This document shows positions 37,310-46,426 of a DNA stretch of 64,000 nucleotides, in pieces. The stretch comes from an uncultured Granulosicoccus sp. GTDB lineage: Bacteria > Pseudomonadota > Gammaproteobacteria > Granulosicoccales > Granulosicoccaceae. The notes below the pieces were generated by a model. It did not search any database. It saw nothing but the letters and a program-made list of their open reading frames with translations, and was not told where the DNA came from. A program made the position numbers and the translations under genes. Every line of letters starts with the position of its first letter. Position 1 is the stretch's first letter. Location of the stretch: assembly GCA_947495035.1 (NCBI GenBank), contig CANLXI010000023.1:1-64000 (forward strand), read 5' to 3'.

Positions 37310-37738
37310 ATGTTCGAAAAAGGAAAGATGATGAAGACCCTGTTATCGATAGGCTTCGCCTGTGCAGTGCTGGTTCCAGCCCATGCTTCGGAAATGGTAT
37401 ATACACCGCAAAATCCGTCATTTGGGGGTAATCCAAATAATGGCGGATATTTGCTCGGGATCGCTGCCGCTCAAAAGCAGTTTGAGCAGGAGCGTGAGGA
37501 ATCTACTCCGCTGGAAGACTTCAATGAAAGGTTGGAGCGCTCACTATTGAGTCGAATCACCAGTGCAGTCACCAGGGATATAGTGGATGTAAATGGAAAT
37601 ATAACGCCTGGAACTTTCGAAACCACAGATTTTCTCATTGAGATCATCGATGAAGGTACGGGCTTTATAACCATAATTACCACTGATAGGATTACGGGTG
37701 AGCAGTCAATTATTCAGGTTCAGAATAATGAAGGGTAA
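37310..37738 (+). CDS. csgF: CsgF curli assembly factor
   Basis: Signal peptide at residues 1-26 (VLVPAHAS). The mature N-terminus reads [27 protein letters not shown], the diagnostic CsgF segment (in E. coli: [23 protein letters not shown]) that inserts into the CsgG pore. The C-terminal part [13 protein letters not shown]...[12 protein letters not shown] matches the E. coli order as well. CsgF couples secretion to surface nucleation. The length of 142 residues is normal. An ATG at 37328 (MMKTLL) is an alternative start that removes a charged prefix. Last gene of the curli locus; no csgD or csgC is seen. Confidence 0.92.
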   Translation: [142 protein letters not shown]

Positions 37739-37913
37739 GATTGGCGTTTGCGTGACAAGTTGCAGAGGCTTATACACGATTTAACGCCTCGCCATCAGAC
37801 CAGGCTCGAAGTTTAACTGGAGGTGTGACAGTCGTCAGTTAAGATTGAAGTGTGAACGTCAGTCCAGGCGATGTATGTCCATCGCACTGTGGTCAGTCGG
37901 ATACCGAATACAA

Positions 37914-37922
37914 GGGTAAAGT
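37914..37922 (+). repeat. Target-site duplication, left copy
   Basis: GGGTAAAGT directly before the left inverted repeat of the IS, identical to the right copy. Confidence 0.9.
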
Positions 37923-37939
37923 CACCTCATTGCACACAA
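37923..37939 (+). repeat. Terminal inverted repeat, left end of IS
   Basis: CACCTCATTGCACACAA, exact inverse complement of the right end; 17 matching bases. Confidence 0.93.
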
Positions 37940-38001
37940 GTCTGACATTCCACTGGCGTTCTGCTGAGGCTTGACTACGTTCAAGGTGTTGATGCTACGG
38001 G

Positions 38002-39351
38002 TTGTTGTGGACGATGGGTTGGGCAAGTGAGGAGTTCGAAACGATTGATCTGGGTGACAAGCATCTGGACAAGCGCGCCGTGTTGCTGGCCGAGCAGTTC
38101 TCTGCCAATGCCACAAAGAGCATTCCGGATGCGTGTGGTGGCTGGGCTGAAACGCGCGCTGCGTATCGGTTTGTCGACAACCCCTCGGTTGATTTCTGGA
38201 AGATTCTCGGCCCGCATATTGAGGCTACCGAACAACGCATGAGAGCCTGCCCGGTCGTATTGTGCTTGCAGGACACGACGACGCTGGACTTCAATGGCAA
38301 GGATATCGACGGGCTTGGGCCGCTGCAGTACGAACCGCAGCGAGGCCTTCTTCTGCATCCCACCTATGTGGTCACACCTCAGCGCGAGCCACTGGGACTG
38401 ACCGATTCGTGGCACTGGGCCCGGGAGTTTCGCCAAAGCGATGGGGCACGGCCGAGCGAGATCTGTGAAAGCCAGCGCTGGATTGATGGGTATGAGCGTA
38501 TCGCTGAGAGTGCCGCTTCGATGCCCGATACGCGCTGTATCTACGTGGGCGATCGTGAATCGGACATGATGCCGTTGATGCGTCGAGCAGCCGAACTCGG
38601 AGAGCCTGTCGACTGGTTGGTACGCGCCAAGCACGATAGGGCGTTGCCTGATGGGCAGAAGCTGTTCAGCTCGGTCAGTGCCGAGAAACCGATTGGCCAG
38701 GCGCGCTTTCATTTCCGGCCCCGACGCGGTGTGAAGGCTCGTGACGTAATCCAACAGCTGTATGTGAAACGCGTTGTACTGGCCAAGGAGACGGAGAAGT
38801 TGGCGCCACTGGAAGCCACTTGTCTGATCTGCCGCGAAATCAATACAACAGAAGGGGTCAAGCCAATCGAATGGCGACTGTTGACCAATCGCTCGCTCAG
38901 TAGTGCAGCAGAAGCTGCCGAGCTGGTTGACTGGTATCGAGCCCGCTGGGAAATCGAAATGTATTTTGACGTGCTGAAGAATGGTTGCAAGGTAGAGTCT
39001 CTGCAGCTGAGAACCCTGCCGAGATTGGAAGTGGCTCTGGCGCTGTTCATGATCGTCGCCTGGCGTATCAATCGACTGATGCGCCTGGGTCGCAACCTGC
39101 CCGATGTCGATGCCAGCCTGCTTTTTGAACAGGATGAGATTGTGGCAGCCCATATTCTGAACAAGAAATCCCAACCAGAGAAGCCACCGACGCTCAACCA
39201 GGTGGTCAGGCTGGTGGCGATGGCGGGAGGGTTTCTCGGACGAAAGAGCGATGGTGAGCCTGGCGCGAAAACCATCTGGCAAGGGATGGAGCGCGTCCTG
39301 TCGTTCACAGAGGGGATGAGATACATTCGAGCTCAGCCGGAAACCGGCTGA
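38002..39351 (+). CDS. IS4-family transposase (Tn5-like)
   Basis: DDE transposase of the IS50 group. The first catalytic Asp is in VVLCLQDTTTLDF, the second in CIYVGDRESDMM, and the C-terminal signature is YRARWEIEMYFDVLKNG, which fits the IS4 Y(2)R(3)E(6)K pattern and carries the catalytic Glu. The N-terminus has DLGDKHLDKRAVLLAEQFS and a WAETRAAYRF stretch as in Tn5-like enzymes that bind the IS ends. ATG at 38014 (MGWASEEF) is a likely real start; the frame opens at 38002. The frame is intact over 449 codons, so the element may be active. Confidence 0.93.
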   Translation: MLWTMGWASEEFETIDLGDKHLDKRAVLLAEQFSANATKSIPDACGGWAETRAAYRFVDNPSVDFWKILGPHIEATEQRMRACPVVLCLQDTTTLDFNGKDIDGLGPLQYEPQRGLLLHPTYVVTPQREPLGLTDSWHWAREFRQSDGARPSEICESQRWIDGYERIAESAASMPDTRCIYVGDRESDMMPLMRRAAELGEPVDWLVRAKHDRALPDGQKLFSSVSAEKPIGQARFHFRPRRGVKARDVIQQLYVKRVVLAKETEKLAPLEATCLICREINTTEGVKPIEWRLLTNRSLSSAAEAAELVDWYRARWEIEMYFDVLKNGCKVESLQLRTLPRLEVALALFMIVAWRINRLMRLGRNLPDVDASLLFEQDEIVAAHILNKKSQPEKPPTLNQVVRLVAMAGGFLGRKSDGEPGAKTIWQGMERVLSFTEGMRYIRAQPETG

Positions 39352-39353
39352 TT

Positions 39354-39370
39354 TTGTGTGCAATGAGGTG
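39354..39370 (-). repeat. Terminal inverted repeat, right end of IS
   Basis: Read on the minus strand: CACCTCATTGCACACAA, identical to the left end. Three bases separate the transposase stop codon and the repeat. Confidence 0.93.
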
Positions 39371-39379
39371 GGGTAAAGT
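39371..39379 (+). repeat. Target-site duplication, right copy
   Basis: GGGTAAAGT directly after the right inverted repeat. Confidence 0.9.
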
Positions 39380-39389
39380 AGTGTGAGAC

Positions 39390-39710
39390 CTTGCTGAACG
39401 CGATCCATGCTCACTCGCGCCTCGCAGTGGCCAAGAGGAAGTCGCGCGATCTCTGCCGAGCAACACGCGACATGGAAAGATAGGGTTGCTCCAGGAGAAA
39501 ATCGACCAGACACTGACCTACTGTCGATTCTCCGTCAGTCACTGAATGTGTATCAGGTCCAGGAATCCGCTGGAGCGGCTGATGCTCGACATGCGGCGAC
39601 GTGTTCATTTCGTCGGTGCTTTCCCCGACGGTCAATCAGTACTGTGATGCTGACAGCGGCAAGGCACGTGGCGAGCGGTAAATGGAGCATTCGCTGGAGT
39701 TTAACCTCTA
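39390..39710 (+). pseudogene. Decayed IS256 (mutator)-family transposase, C-terminal part
   Basis: One frame gives LNAIHAHSRLAVAKRKSRDL, then another TLTYCRFSVSH, a TGA stop where a Trp codon is expected, and NPLERLMLDMRRR followed by VHFVGAFPDGQSVL. A further frameshift leads to MLTAARHVASGKW. This order matches the IS256/mutator C-terminus (TLTYYRFP-EHW-...-NPLER-...-RRRT-VVG-FP). At least one nonsense change and frameshifts show it is dead. The N-terminal half is missing. Residues after 39710 are not recognisable. Confidence 0.75.
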
Positions 39711-40002
39711 TGAGGCGAAACGCGGCCAGGCTCTGACGCTGGATGAGTACGTGAAGAGCCCCTGTCAAGTGTTATTCTTGGGCTACCAGGCTCATGAATG
39801 CCACTTCCGATTGTTGGAGCGCTCGGTGGGAATGTACTTGCCGGGTGAGGAAGCCTACGCTTCAAGCTTCCGAATCTTATGGGTGACCATGCGTGCCATA
39901 TCACATACAATCCTGACTCCAATTGGCACTGCGCATCTCCTGATGCTGGCAGCGCGTCGTCCATATCATTGATATTTACAGGTCTCACAAGGTAAGTCAA
40001 CT
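39711..40002. other. Unassigned interval before the cluster II aminotransferase
   Basis: About 290 bases with an open frame (39682-39972, plus strand, ~96 codons) that overlaps the end of the IS256 remnant and has no recognisable features. It is probably eroded sequence. A ribosome-binding site AAGGTAAG at 39989-39996 belongs to the next gene. Confidence 0.4.
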
Positions 40003-41238
40003 TTGCTCAATACCAATTTCCCACCATGGCCGTCTTTCACGGAGGAAGAGGCCGATGCAATTCATCGCGTCCTGCTGTCGAATAAAGTCAACTACTGGAC
40101 GGGAGAAGAGACGCGCAAGTTCGAGCAGGAGTTTGCAGCGTTCGCCGATTGCGAGCATGCGGTCGCACTGGCTAACGGGACTCTGGCACTGGATCTGGCT
40201 TTGAAGGCTCTTGAAATAGGCCCTGGTGATGAAGTCATTGTGACCCCCAGGACATTTATTGCTTCGATTTCCAGTGTGGTGACAGCCGGCGCCAGGCCCG
40301 TTTTCGCCGATGTAGATCAGGATAGCCAGAACCTTTCAGCATCCACTATTGAAGCTGTCATCACACCGGCCACACGTGCTGTCATCGTTGTACATCTGGC
40401 AGGCATGCCTGCTGACATGGATCCGATTCTGGCATTGGCCAAGTCGCATGGTTTGCACGTGATCGAAGATTGCGCGCAAGCTCATGGGGCTCGGTACAAG
40501 GGGCGGTCGGTTGGGAGTATGGGGGACATCGCTGCGTGGTCCTTCTGTCAAGACAAGATAATGACGACTGGCGGTGAAGGTGGAATGGTGACCACCAACA
40601 ATCGAGAGTTGTGGTCCCGAATGTGGTCATACAAGGATCACGGAAAGTCCTGGGAAGCTGTTTATGAGCGTCAGCACCCTCCTGGTTATCGATGGTTGCA
40701 TGATTCATTCGGTACAAATTGGAGGATGACAGAGCTCCAAGGCGTGTTAGGCCGGATTCAGCTATTGCGGATGACAAAATGGGGGGCTGTACGGCGGGCG
40801 AATGCTGAACGAATCTGGGCCACTTGTGGCAAGATGTCGTGGTTGAGGGTGCCGGAAATTCCAGAACATGTAGTCCACGGCGCATATAAGGCCTATGTTT
40901 TCGTACGACCGGAAAAGCTGCCAGCAGGCTGGAATCGTGACGAAATCCTCCTTTTTTTGAATGAACGAGGCGTTCCGGCGTTTTCCGGCTCCTGTTCCGA
41001 GGTGTATCTCGAGAAAGCATTCGAGGGTACAGGTTTTCGTCCCGCGAATCGATTGCCAGTCGCGAAAGCGTTGGGCGAAACCAGCGTGATGTTTCTGGTC
41101 CACCCAACCCTTGAAGAGTCACACATGACCAAGACTTGTGAGGCAATGGAGGCATTGAATGAGCAGGTCAAGAGTTTTATTATTGGCCGCTCCGCAACGC
41201 CTTGTCTACGAGAGTCGTCCAGTAGCCCTCGGGCCTGA
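40003..41238 (+). CDS. DegT/DnrJ/EryC1/StrS-type sugar aminotransferase
   Basis: A PLP-dependent enzyme that aminates a keto nucleotide sugar. The fold-type I signatures are NGTLALDLALKALEIGPGDEVIV, VIEDCAQAHGARYKG and WSFCQDKIMTTGGEGGM, in which the Lys binds PLP. The length of 411 residues is slightly longer than usual because of a C-terminal tail. The start is TTG at 40003, supported by AAGGTAAG 8 bases upstream. The first gene of cluster II; a ~270-base gap follows before the dehydratase gene, whose keto-sugar product would be a suitable substrate (inference). Confidence 0.88.
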   Translation: MLNTNFPPWPSFTEEEADAIHRVLLSNKVNYWTGEETRKFEQEFAAFADCEHAVALANGTLALDLALKALEIGPGDEVIVTPRTFIASISSVVTAGARPVFADVDQDSQNLSASTIEAVITPATRAVIVVHLAGMPADMDPILALAKSHGLHVIEDCAQAHGARYKGRSVGSMGDIAAWSFCQDKIMTTGGEGGMVTTNNRELWSRMWSYKDHGKSWEAVYERQHPPGYRWLHDSFGTNWRMTELQGVLGRIQLLRMTKWGAVRRANAERIWATCGKMSWLRVPEIPEHVVHGAYKAYVFVRPEKLPAGWNRDEILLFLNERGVPAFSGSCSEVYLEKAFEGTGFRPANRLPVAKALGETSVMFLVHPTLEESHMTKTCEAMEALNEQVKSFIIGRSATPCLRESSSSPRA

Positions 41239-41509
41239 TAAGTTTCGAGCAATATCTGGAAGTTGCGTGCGTTGTATCACAACCTATCCGAATGATTAAG
41301 CAGATTCGTCAGTTTTTTGCCGGTACAATAGGGAGATGCAAGGTAATCGGTCGATGGCGGCACTTTTACCAAATGATTTCGTTGTAGTGGGGCGGTTGAC
41401 GGTCTAAACTCACTGGCTTTCCAAGCGTGTTCTTCATCGCTGATTTCATTGCGCACTTCACTCGTGACAGAGACTTCGGGAACCAAGGAAAGCTGGAAGC
41501 AAAGAACTG

Positions 41510-43501
41510 GTGATGCAACAAAAAGTCAAGCAAGATAGTTATGTGCCCACGTTTGTACAGGTGATTGCGCGTAATCTGTCGGCAACCGGTCGTGGGAAGA
41601 AGCAGGCAATCAGCATGTTGCTGGATGCCTTCATGGTGATTGTGTCGCTATGGGCTGCCTATGCACTGCGATTTGGCTCTTTTGATGTCGACATTGCACA
41701 CCTGTCCTGGCATTTCATCTTGTTGACACCGTTAACCGTATTGATATTTACAGGGTTAGGAATCTATCGCTGGGTAGTTCGTACGTCAACCTTTGGTTTG
41801 TATCTGCAATTGCTGAAAGGAGCCTGTGCATCGTCGGCGGCCTTACTGGCCATGTTTTACCTCATGCCCGCTGACGGGGTCCAGCCACGCTCAGCATTTC
41901 TTATCTACGGGCTTGTGCTCGCCATGTTGTGCGTGGGAACAAGGCTAACCTGGAAAGGCTTGTTCAATTCGGACGGAAAGGGGGCGCCGGTGGCGATCTA
42001 CGGTGCCGGAAGCGCCGGTACGCAACTGGCCGGCATTCTGAAAAATGGTGACGAATACAGTCCGGTTTGCTTCATCGATGACAATCCGGGCTTGTCAGGG
42101 TCAACGGTCATGGGGCGACCGGTTCTGAATGGCGTGGGCTCGAACCTGGCGGCGCAGTTGGCCAAGTACGAAGTATCGGAGATCATCATTGCCATCCCGT
42201 CGGTTAATTCAGCTCAGTACTCACGCATTTATGATCGAGTCGAAGATCTGGGATTTCCGTTCAAGACATCTCCGAGTTTTGTTGAACTGGTCAGCGGACA
42301 GGCGGCTATCAGCGAAATTCGAGAAGTTTCCGTAACAGACATTCTCGGGCGTAATGAAGTGGTGCCTGATCCGATCCTGCTGGCGGCGGCCATCAGGGGC
42401 AAATCGATTCTGGTGACAGGGGGGGGCGGATCAATCGGATCAGAATTGTGTCGTCAGATCATCAAGCATCGCCCGGCGAGATTGACTGTCCTGGATAACA
42501 GTGAAGCAAACCTGTATCACATCGAGGAAGAACTCACGGAACTGCGAAGGGAGTCTGGTGATCTTTCGGAGATGGAATTCGATACAGTCTTGTGTTCGGT
42601 GACGGACCAACGTCGTATCGATCGGTTGTTCGAATCTCTGCACTTCGACACTGTTTACCACGCGGCAGCCTACAAACACGTGCCCATGGTAGAAAATTTC
42701 CCCGAGCAGGGAATCGAGGTCAATGTTTTCGGCACGCTCAATCTGGTCAATGCGGCCATGCGTACCAAAGTCGACAGATTTGTATTCATTTCTACGGACA
42801 AGGCAGTTCGACCAACGAGCGCCATGGGGGCAACAAAACGAGTGGCAGAACTCGTGTTGCAAGCCAAGGCCAACATGTCGGATCACACCCTCATATCCAT
42901 GGTTCGTTTCGGCAACGTGCTTGCCTCGAATGGCTCAGTCGTACCAAAGTTCAGGAAGCAGATTGCCGCGGGTGGCCCAGTGACCTTGACTCATCGGAAC
43001 ATCACTCGTTACTTCATGACGATCCCTGAGGCATCTCAGCTGGTCATACAGGCTAGTGCAATATCCAGTAGTGGTGATGTCTTTGTGCTCGATATGGGGG
43101 AGCCCATCATGATCTCTCATCTGGCAGAGACCATGATCAGATTGCATTGTCAACAAGTGGAGCAGGCGGGGGGGACTCGTCCTGATATACGCATAGAGGT
43201 CACGGGGCTGAGGCCGGGCGAGAAAATGTACGAGGAGTTGTTTCTTGATGACAGTTGCGAGCAGACATCCATCGACAAGGTCATGAGTGCGCACGAGCAA
43301 TGTCTCGCTTGGAGCGAGTTGGAGAGCGATCTGACTACGCTGCAGGAAGGGCTTCTTGATGACAAGGCCGATGCCCTCAGAACGCAGCTCTTCAGTATCG
43401 TGTTTCGTGGAGCACAAGCAGTTGAGACATTGGCTTCGCCCAAAGACAAAGCTGGCGATACTCGACAAACCAGCGCTGGTGTGGCAGCGATGCAGCACTA
43501 A
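41510..43501 (+). CDS. Nucleotide-sugar 4,6-dehydratase, FlaA1/CapD/WbpM-like
   Basis: The N-terminal ~140 residues hold four membrane helices. A first Rossmann unit (VAIYGAGSAGTQLA) follows, then the catalytic SDR unit with SILVTGGGGSIGSELCRQI and STDKAVRPTSAMGATKR. This is the arrangement of long membrane-bound WbpM/CapD enzymes (about 650 residues) that turn UDP-GlcNAc into a 4-keto-6-deoxy sugar, a step toward QuiNAc, FucNAc or bacillosamine. In these SDRs the Met in the SAMGATKR segment takes the place of Tyr. The GTG at 41510 and ATG at 41513 are both possible. Neighbours are consistent with amino-sugar synthesis. Confidence 0.9.
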   Translation: MMQQKVKQDSYVPTFVQVIARNLSATGRGKKQAISMLLDAFMVIVSLWAAYALRFGSFDVDIAHLSWHFILLTPLTVLIFTGLGIYRWVVRTSTFGLYLQLLKGACASSAALLAMFYLMPADGVQPRSAFLIYGLVLAMLCVGTRLTWKGLFNSDGKGAPVAIYGAGSAGTQLAGILKNGDEYSPVCFIDDNPGLSGSTVMGRPVLNGVGSNLAAQLAKYEVSEIIIAIPSVNSAQYSRIYDRVEDLGFPFKTSPSFVELVSGQAAISEIREVSVTDILGRNEVVPDPILLAAAIRGKSILVTGGGGSIGSELCRQIIKHRPARLTVLDNSEANLYHIEEELTELRRESGDLSEMEFDTVLCSVTDQRRIDRLFESLHFDTVYHAAAYKHVPMVENFPEQGIEVNVFGTLNLVNAAMRTKVDRFVFISTDKAVRPTSAMGATKRVAELVLQAKANMSDHTLISMVRFGNVLASNGSVVPKFRKQIAAGGPVTLTHRNITRYFMTIPEASQLVIQASAISSSGDVFVLDMGEPIMISHLAETMIRLHCQQVEQAGGTRPDIRIEVTGLRPGEKMYEELFLDDSCEQTSIDKVMSAHEQCLAWSELESDLTTLQEGLLDDKADALRTQLFSIVFRGAQAVETLASPKDKAGDTRQTSAGVAAMQH

Positions 43502-43589
43502 GGACGCTTTTCTTGCGTTAGTAGCCATACCCATTGAAATGAGTTGCCGCCGTGAATCCTGTTCATCCGATGGAGCGGATGTTCGCTGA

Positions 43590-44609
<1,020 letters not shown>

Positions 44610-44631
44610 AAACTATCAGAGGAGCTTTGGA

Positions 44632-45210
44632 GTGAACTACCAGAAGCACGAGACCGCCATAGTCGACGATGGGGCAACTATTGGTGCCAACTCTCGTATA
44701 TGGCATTTTGCGCATGTCTGCAGTGGCGCAACTATTGGCGAGGGTGTGTCGCTTGGGCAAAATGTTTTCGTGGGAAACCGGGTTGTTATCGGAGACAAAT
44801 GCAAGGTGCAGAATAATGTGTCTGTCTACGACAACGTCGTACTTGAGGAAGGGGTATTCTGCGGTCCCAGTATGGTATTCACCAATGTCTACAACCCGCG
44901 TTCGATGATTGAACGCAAGCATGAGTATCGCGATACCTTGGTAAGGAAGGGGGCCACGCTCGGGGCCAACTGTACGATTGTTTGCGGCACAACGATCGGC
45001 CGCTACGCTTTTGTCGGTGCCGGAGCTGTCATCAACTCGGATATTCCAGACTACGCATTGGTTGTGGGTGTTCCTGGTAGGCAGATTGGCTGGATGAGTG
45101 AATTTGGAGAAAAGCTGGACCTCCCTGTTTCAGGCGATGGCGTAGCGGTGTGCCCATCATCAGGAGAGCGTTATGAGTTGTCGGGTTCGGTTTGTAGCCG
45201 AATAGATTGA
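44632..45210 (+). CDS. wbpD: WbpD/WlbB-like N-acetyltransferase (left-handed beta helix)
   Basis: Hexapeptide repeats run through the whole protein: [36 protein letters not shown] and [15 protein letters not shown]. The FTNVYNPRS segment with an [10 protein letters not shown] loop is typical of WbpD/WlbB, which acetylates the 3-amino group of UDP-GlcNAc(3N)A using acetyl-CoA. The GTG at 44632 is supported by AGGAG at 44620-44624. The gene lies between the WbpB-like and WbpE-like genes. The C-terminal ~30 residues after KLDLPV are an extra tail. Confidence 0.87.
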   Translation: MNYQKHETAIVDDGATIGANSRIWHFAHVCSGATIGEGVSLGQNVFVGNRVVIGDKCKVQNNVSVYDNVVLEEGVFCGPSMVFTNVYNPRSMIERKHEYRDTLVRKGATLGANCTIVCGTTIGRYAFVGAGAVINSDIPDYALVVGVPGRQIGWMSEFGEKLDLPVSGDGVAVCPSSGERYELSGSVCSRID

Positions 45211-45242
45211 ATGATCCCTGGAAAGTAAAAGGACGGTATCAC

Positions 45243-46370
45243 GTGACACGGCAGATCCCATTCATAGACCTGAAAACCGCCAGCACGGCGCTTCAGGCCT
45301 CCCTGCAGGCCCGTATGAATGCGGTTCTGGATCACGGTCAGTACATCATGGGGCCAGAGGTGGCTGAGCTTGAGAACAGCCTGCAAGCTCTTACCGGTTC
45401 TCCTTATTGCATTACTGTGTCCAGCGGAACGGAAGCGTTGCTCATCAGCCTGATGGCATTGGGGGTTGGTCCTGGTGATGAGGTGATCACAACGCCTTTT
45501 ACCTTCATTGCGACTGTGGAGGTAATTGTACTGTTGGGTGCAACTCCGGTATTTGTCGATGTGGAAGCGGATACCTGCAACATTGATGCAACGCTTGTAG
45601 AGGCGGCGATTACCGAAAGAACGCGTGCGATCATTCCTGTGAGTCTATATGGTCAGGTGCCTGACATGACGGAAATCAATCAGCTGGCGCACACGCATGG
45701 GTTGAAAGTCATTGAAGATGCCGCTCAAAGTTTCGGCGCCACATATCAGGGCAAAAAAAGTTGCAACGTATCAGGCATTGCCTGCACTTCTTTCTTTCCC
45801 AGTAAACCCTTGGGTTGTTTCGGTGATGGCGGTGCCATTTTCACGGATGACGAGGTTATTGCCAACGCATGTCGTGAAATACGTGTACACGGCCAGAGCC
45901 AGCGATATGTACACACGCGCGTAGGCGTTGGCGGCAGAATGGACACGCTGCAGTGTGCTGTTGTGCTTGCCAAGTTGGAACGGTTTGAGTGGGAAGTAGG
46001 GCAGCGGCTTTTATTGGGCGAGAGCTACAATGCTCGAATGGACGAGATTGGTATCATGCGGGTACAGCAAAAGCCAGACAGGGACAGCGTGTTTGCTCAG
46101 TACACGATATTTGTCGATCAACGGGATAGAGTACAGGCTGAGCTTGAGTCGCGCGGCATTCCAACCGCTGTTCATTACCCGGTGCCGTTGAACGAACAAC
46201 CTGCCTACCGGCACCTGGGCGATTCAAAAAGAACTCCGGTATCGGCGACGATAGCGAAACGTGTCATGAGTCTCCCCATGAGTCCTGATCTTGCGCTGGA
46301 AGATCAGGCGTACATTGTCGATAAACTGGGTGAGGTGGTAGCCAGGTTTTCAGAACCGCTTGAGGTCTGA
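45243..46370 (+). CDS. wbpE: WbpE/WlbC-like PLP aminotransferase
   Basis: A DegT-family aminotransferase: IPFIDLKTA at the N-terminus, SSGTEALLISLMALGVGPGDEVI, VIEDAAQSFGATYQG and TSFFPSKPLGCFGDGGAIF, in which the Lys holds PLP. This N-terminal and PLP motif set is typical of WbpE/WlbC, which makes UDP-GlcNAc(3N)A. The GTG at 45243 is preceded by AAGGAC and is preferred over a TTG at 45207. Together with the two previous genes it forms three enzymes of the UDP-GlcNAc(3NAc)A route. The initial 6-dehydrogenase (WbpA) is not in this window. Confidence 0.88.
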   Translation: MTRQIPFIDLKTASTALQASLQARMNAVLDHGQYIMGPEVAELENSLQALTGSPYCITVSSGTEALLISLMALGVGPGDEVITTPFTFIATVEVIVLLGATPVFVDVEADTCNIDATLVEAAITERTRAIIPVSLYGQVPDMTEINQLAHTHGLKVIEDAAQSFGATYQGKKSCNVSGIACTSFFPSKPLGCFGDGGAIFTDDEVIANACREIRVHGQSQRYVHTRVGVGGRMDTLQCAVVLAKLERFEWEVGQRLLLGESYNARMDEIGIMRVQQKPDRDSVFAQYTIFVDQRDRVQAELESRGIPTAVHYPVPLNEQPAYRHLGDSKRTPVSATIAKRVMSLPMSPDLALEDQAYIVDKLGEVVARFSEPLEV

Positions 46371-46426
46371 GTTTGTGTGCTTTCGCATTAGGCGAGAGCG
46401 TATTCCAAAGCATAGAATTGTGAGAA

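Larger units (their letters stand above)
37923..39370 (+). mobile_element. IS4-family (IS50/Tn5-like) insertion sequence, 1448 bp
   Basis: The ends are CACCTCATTGCACACAA (37923-37939) and its exact inverse (39354-39370). The left end continues with GT, making 19 bases that resemble Tn5 end sequences, including the shared inner ACACAAGT. Exact 9-base direct repeats GGGTAAAGT flank the element at 37914-37922 and 39371-39379. Nine-base duplications are usual for IS50. One intact transposase gene fills the element, so it appears complete and fairly recent. Confidence 0.93.

Noticed and set aside
37981-39513. Long minus-strand frame of 510 codons across the IS
   Set aside because: It lies opposite the clear IS4-family transposase and has no recognisable protein features, so it is a coding shadow.
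39682-39972. 96-codon frame after the IS256 remnant
   Set aside because: It begins inside the decayed transposase and has no recognisable features; treated as eroded sequence.
40382-41155. 257-codon minus-strand frame inside the aminotransferase gene
   Set aside because: The plus strand has complete PLP aminotransferase motifs; the minus frame is a shadow.
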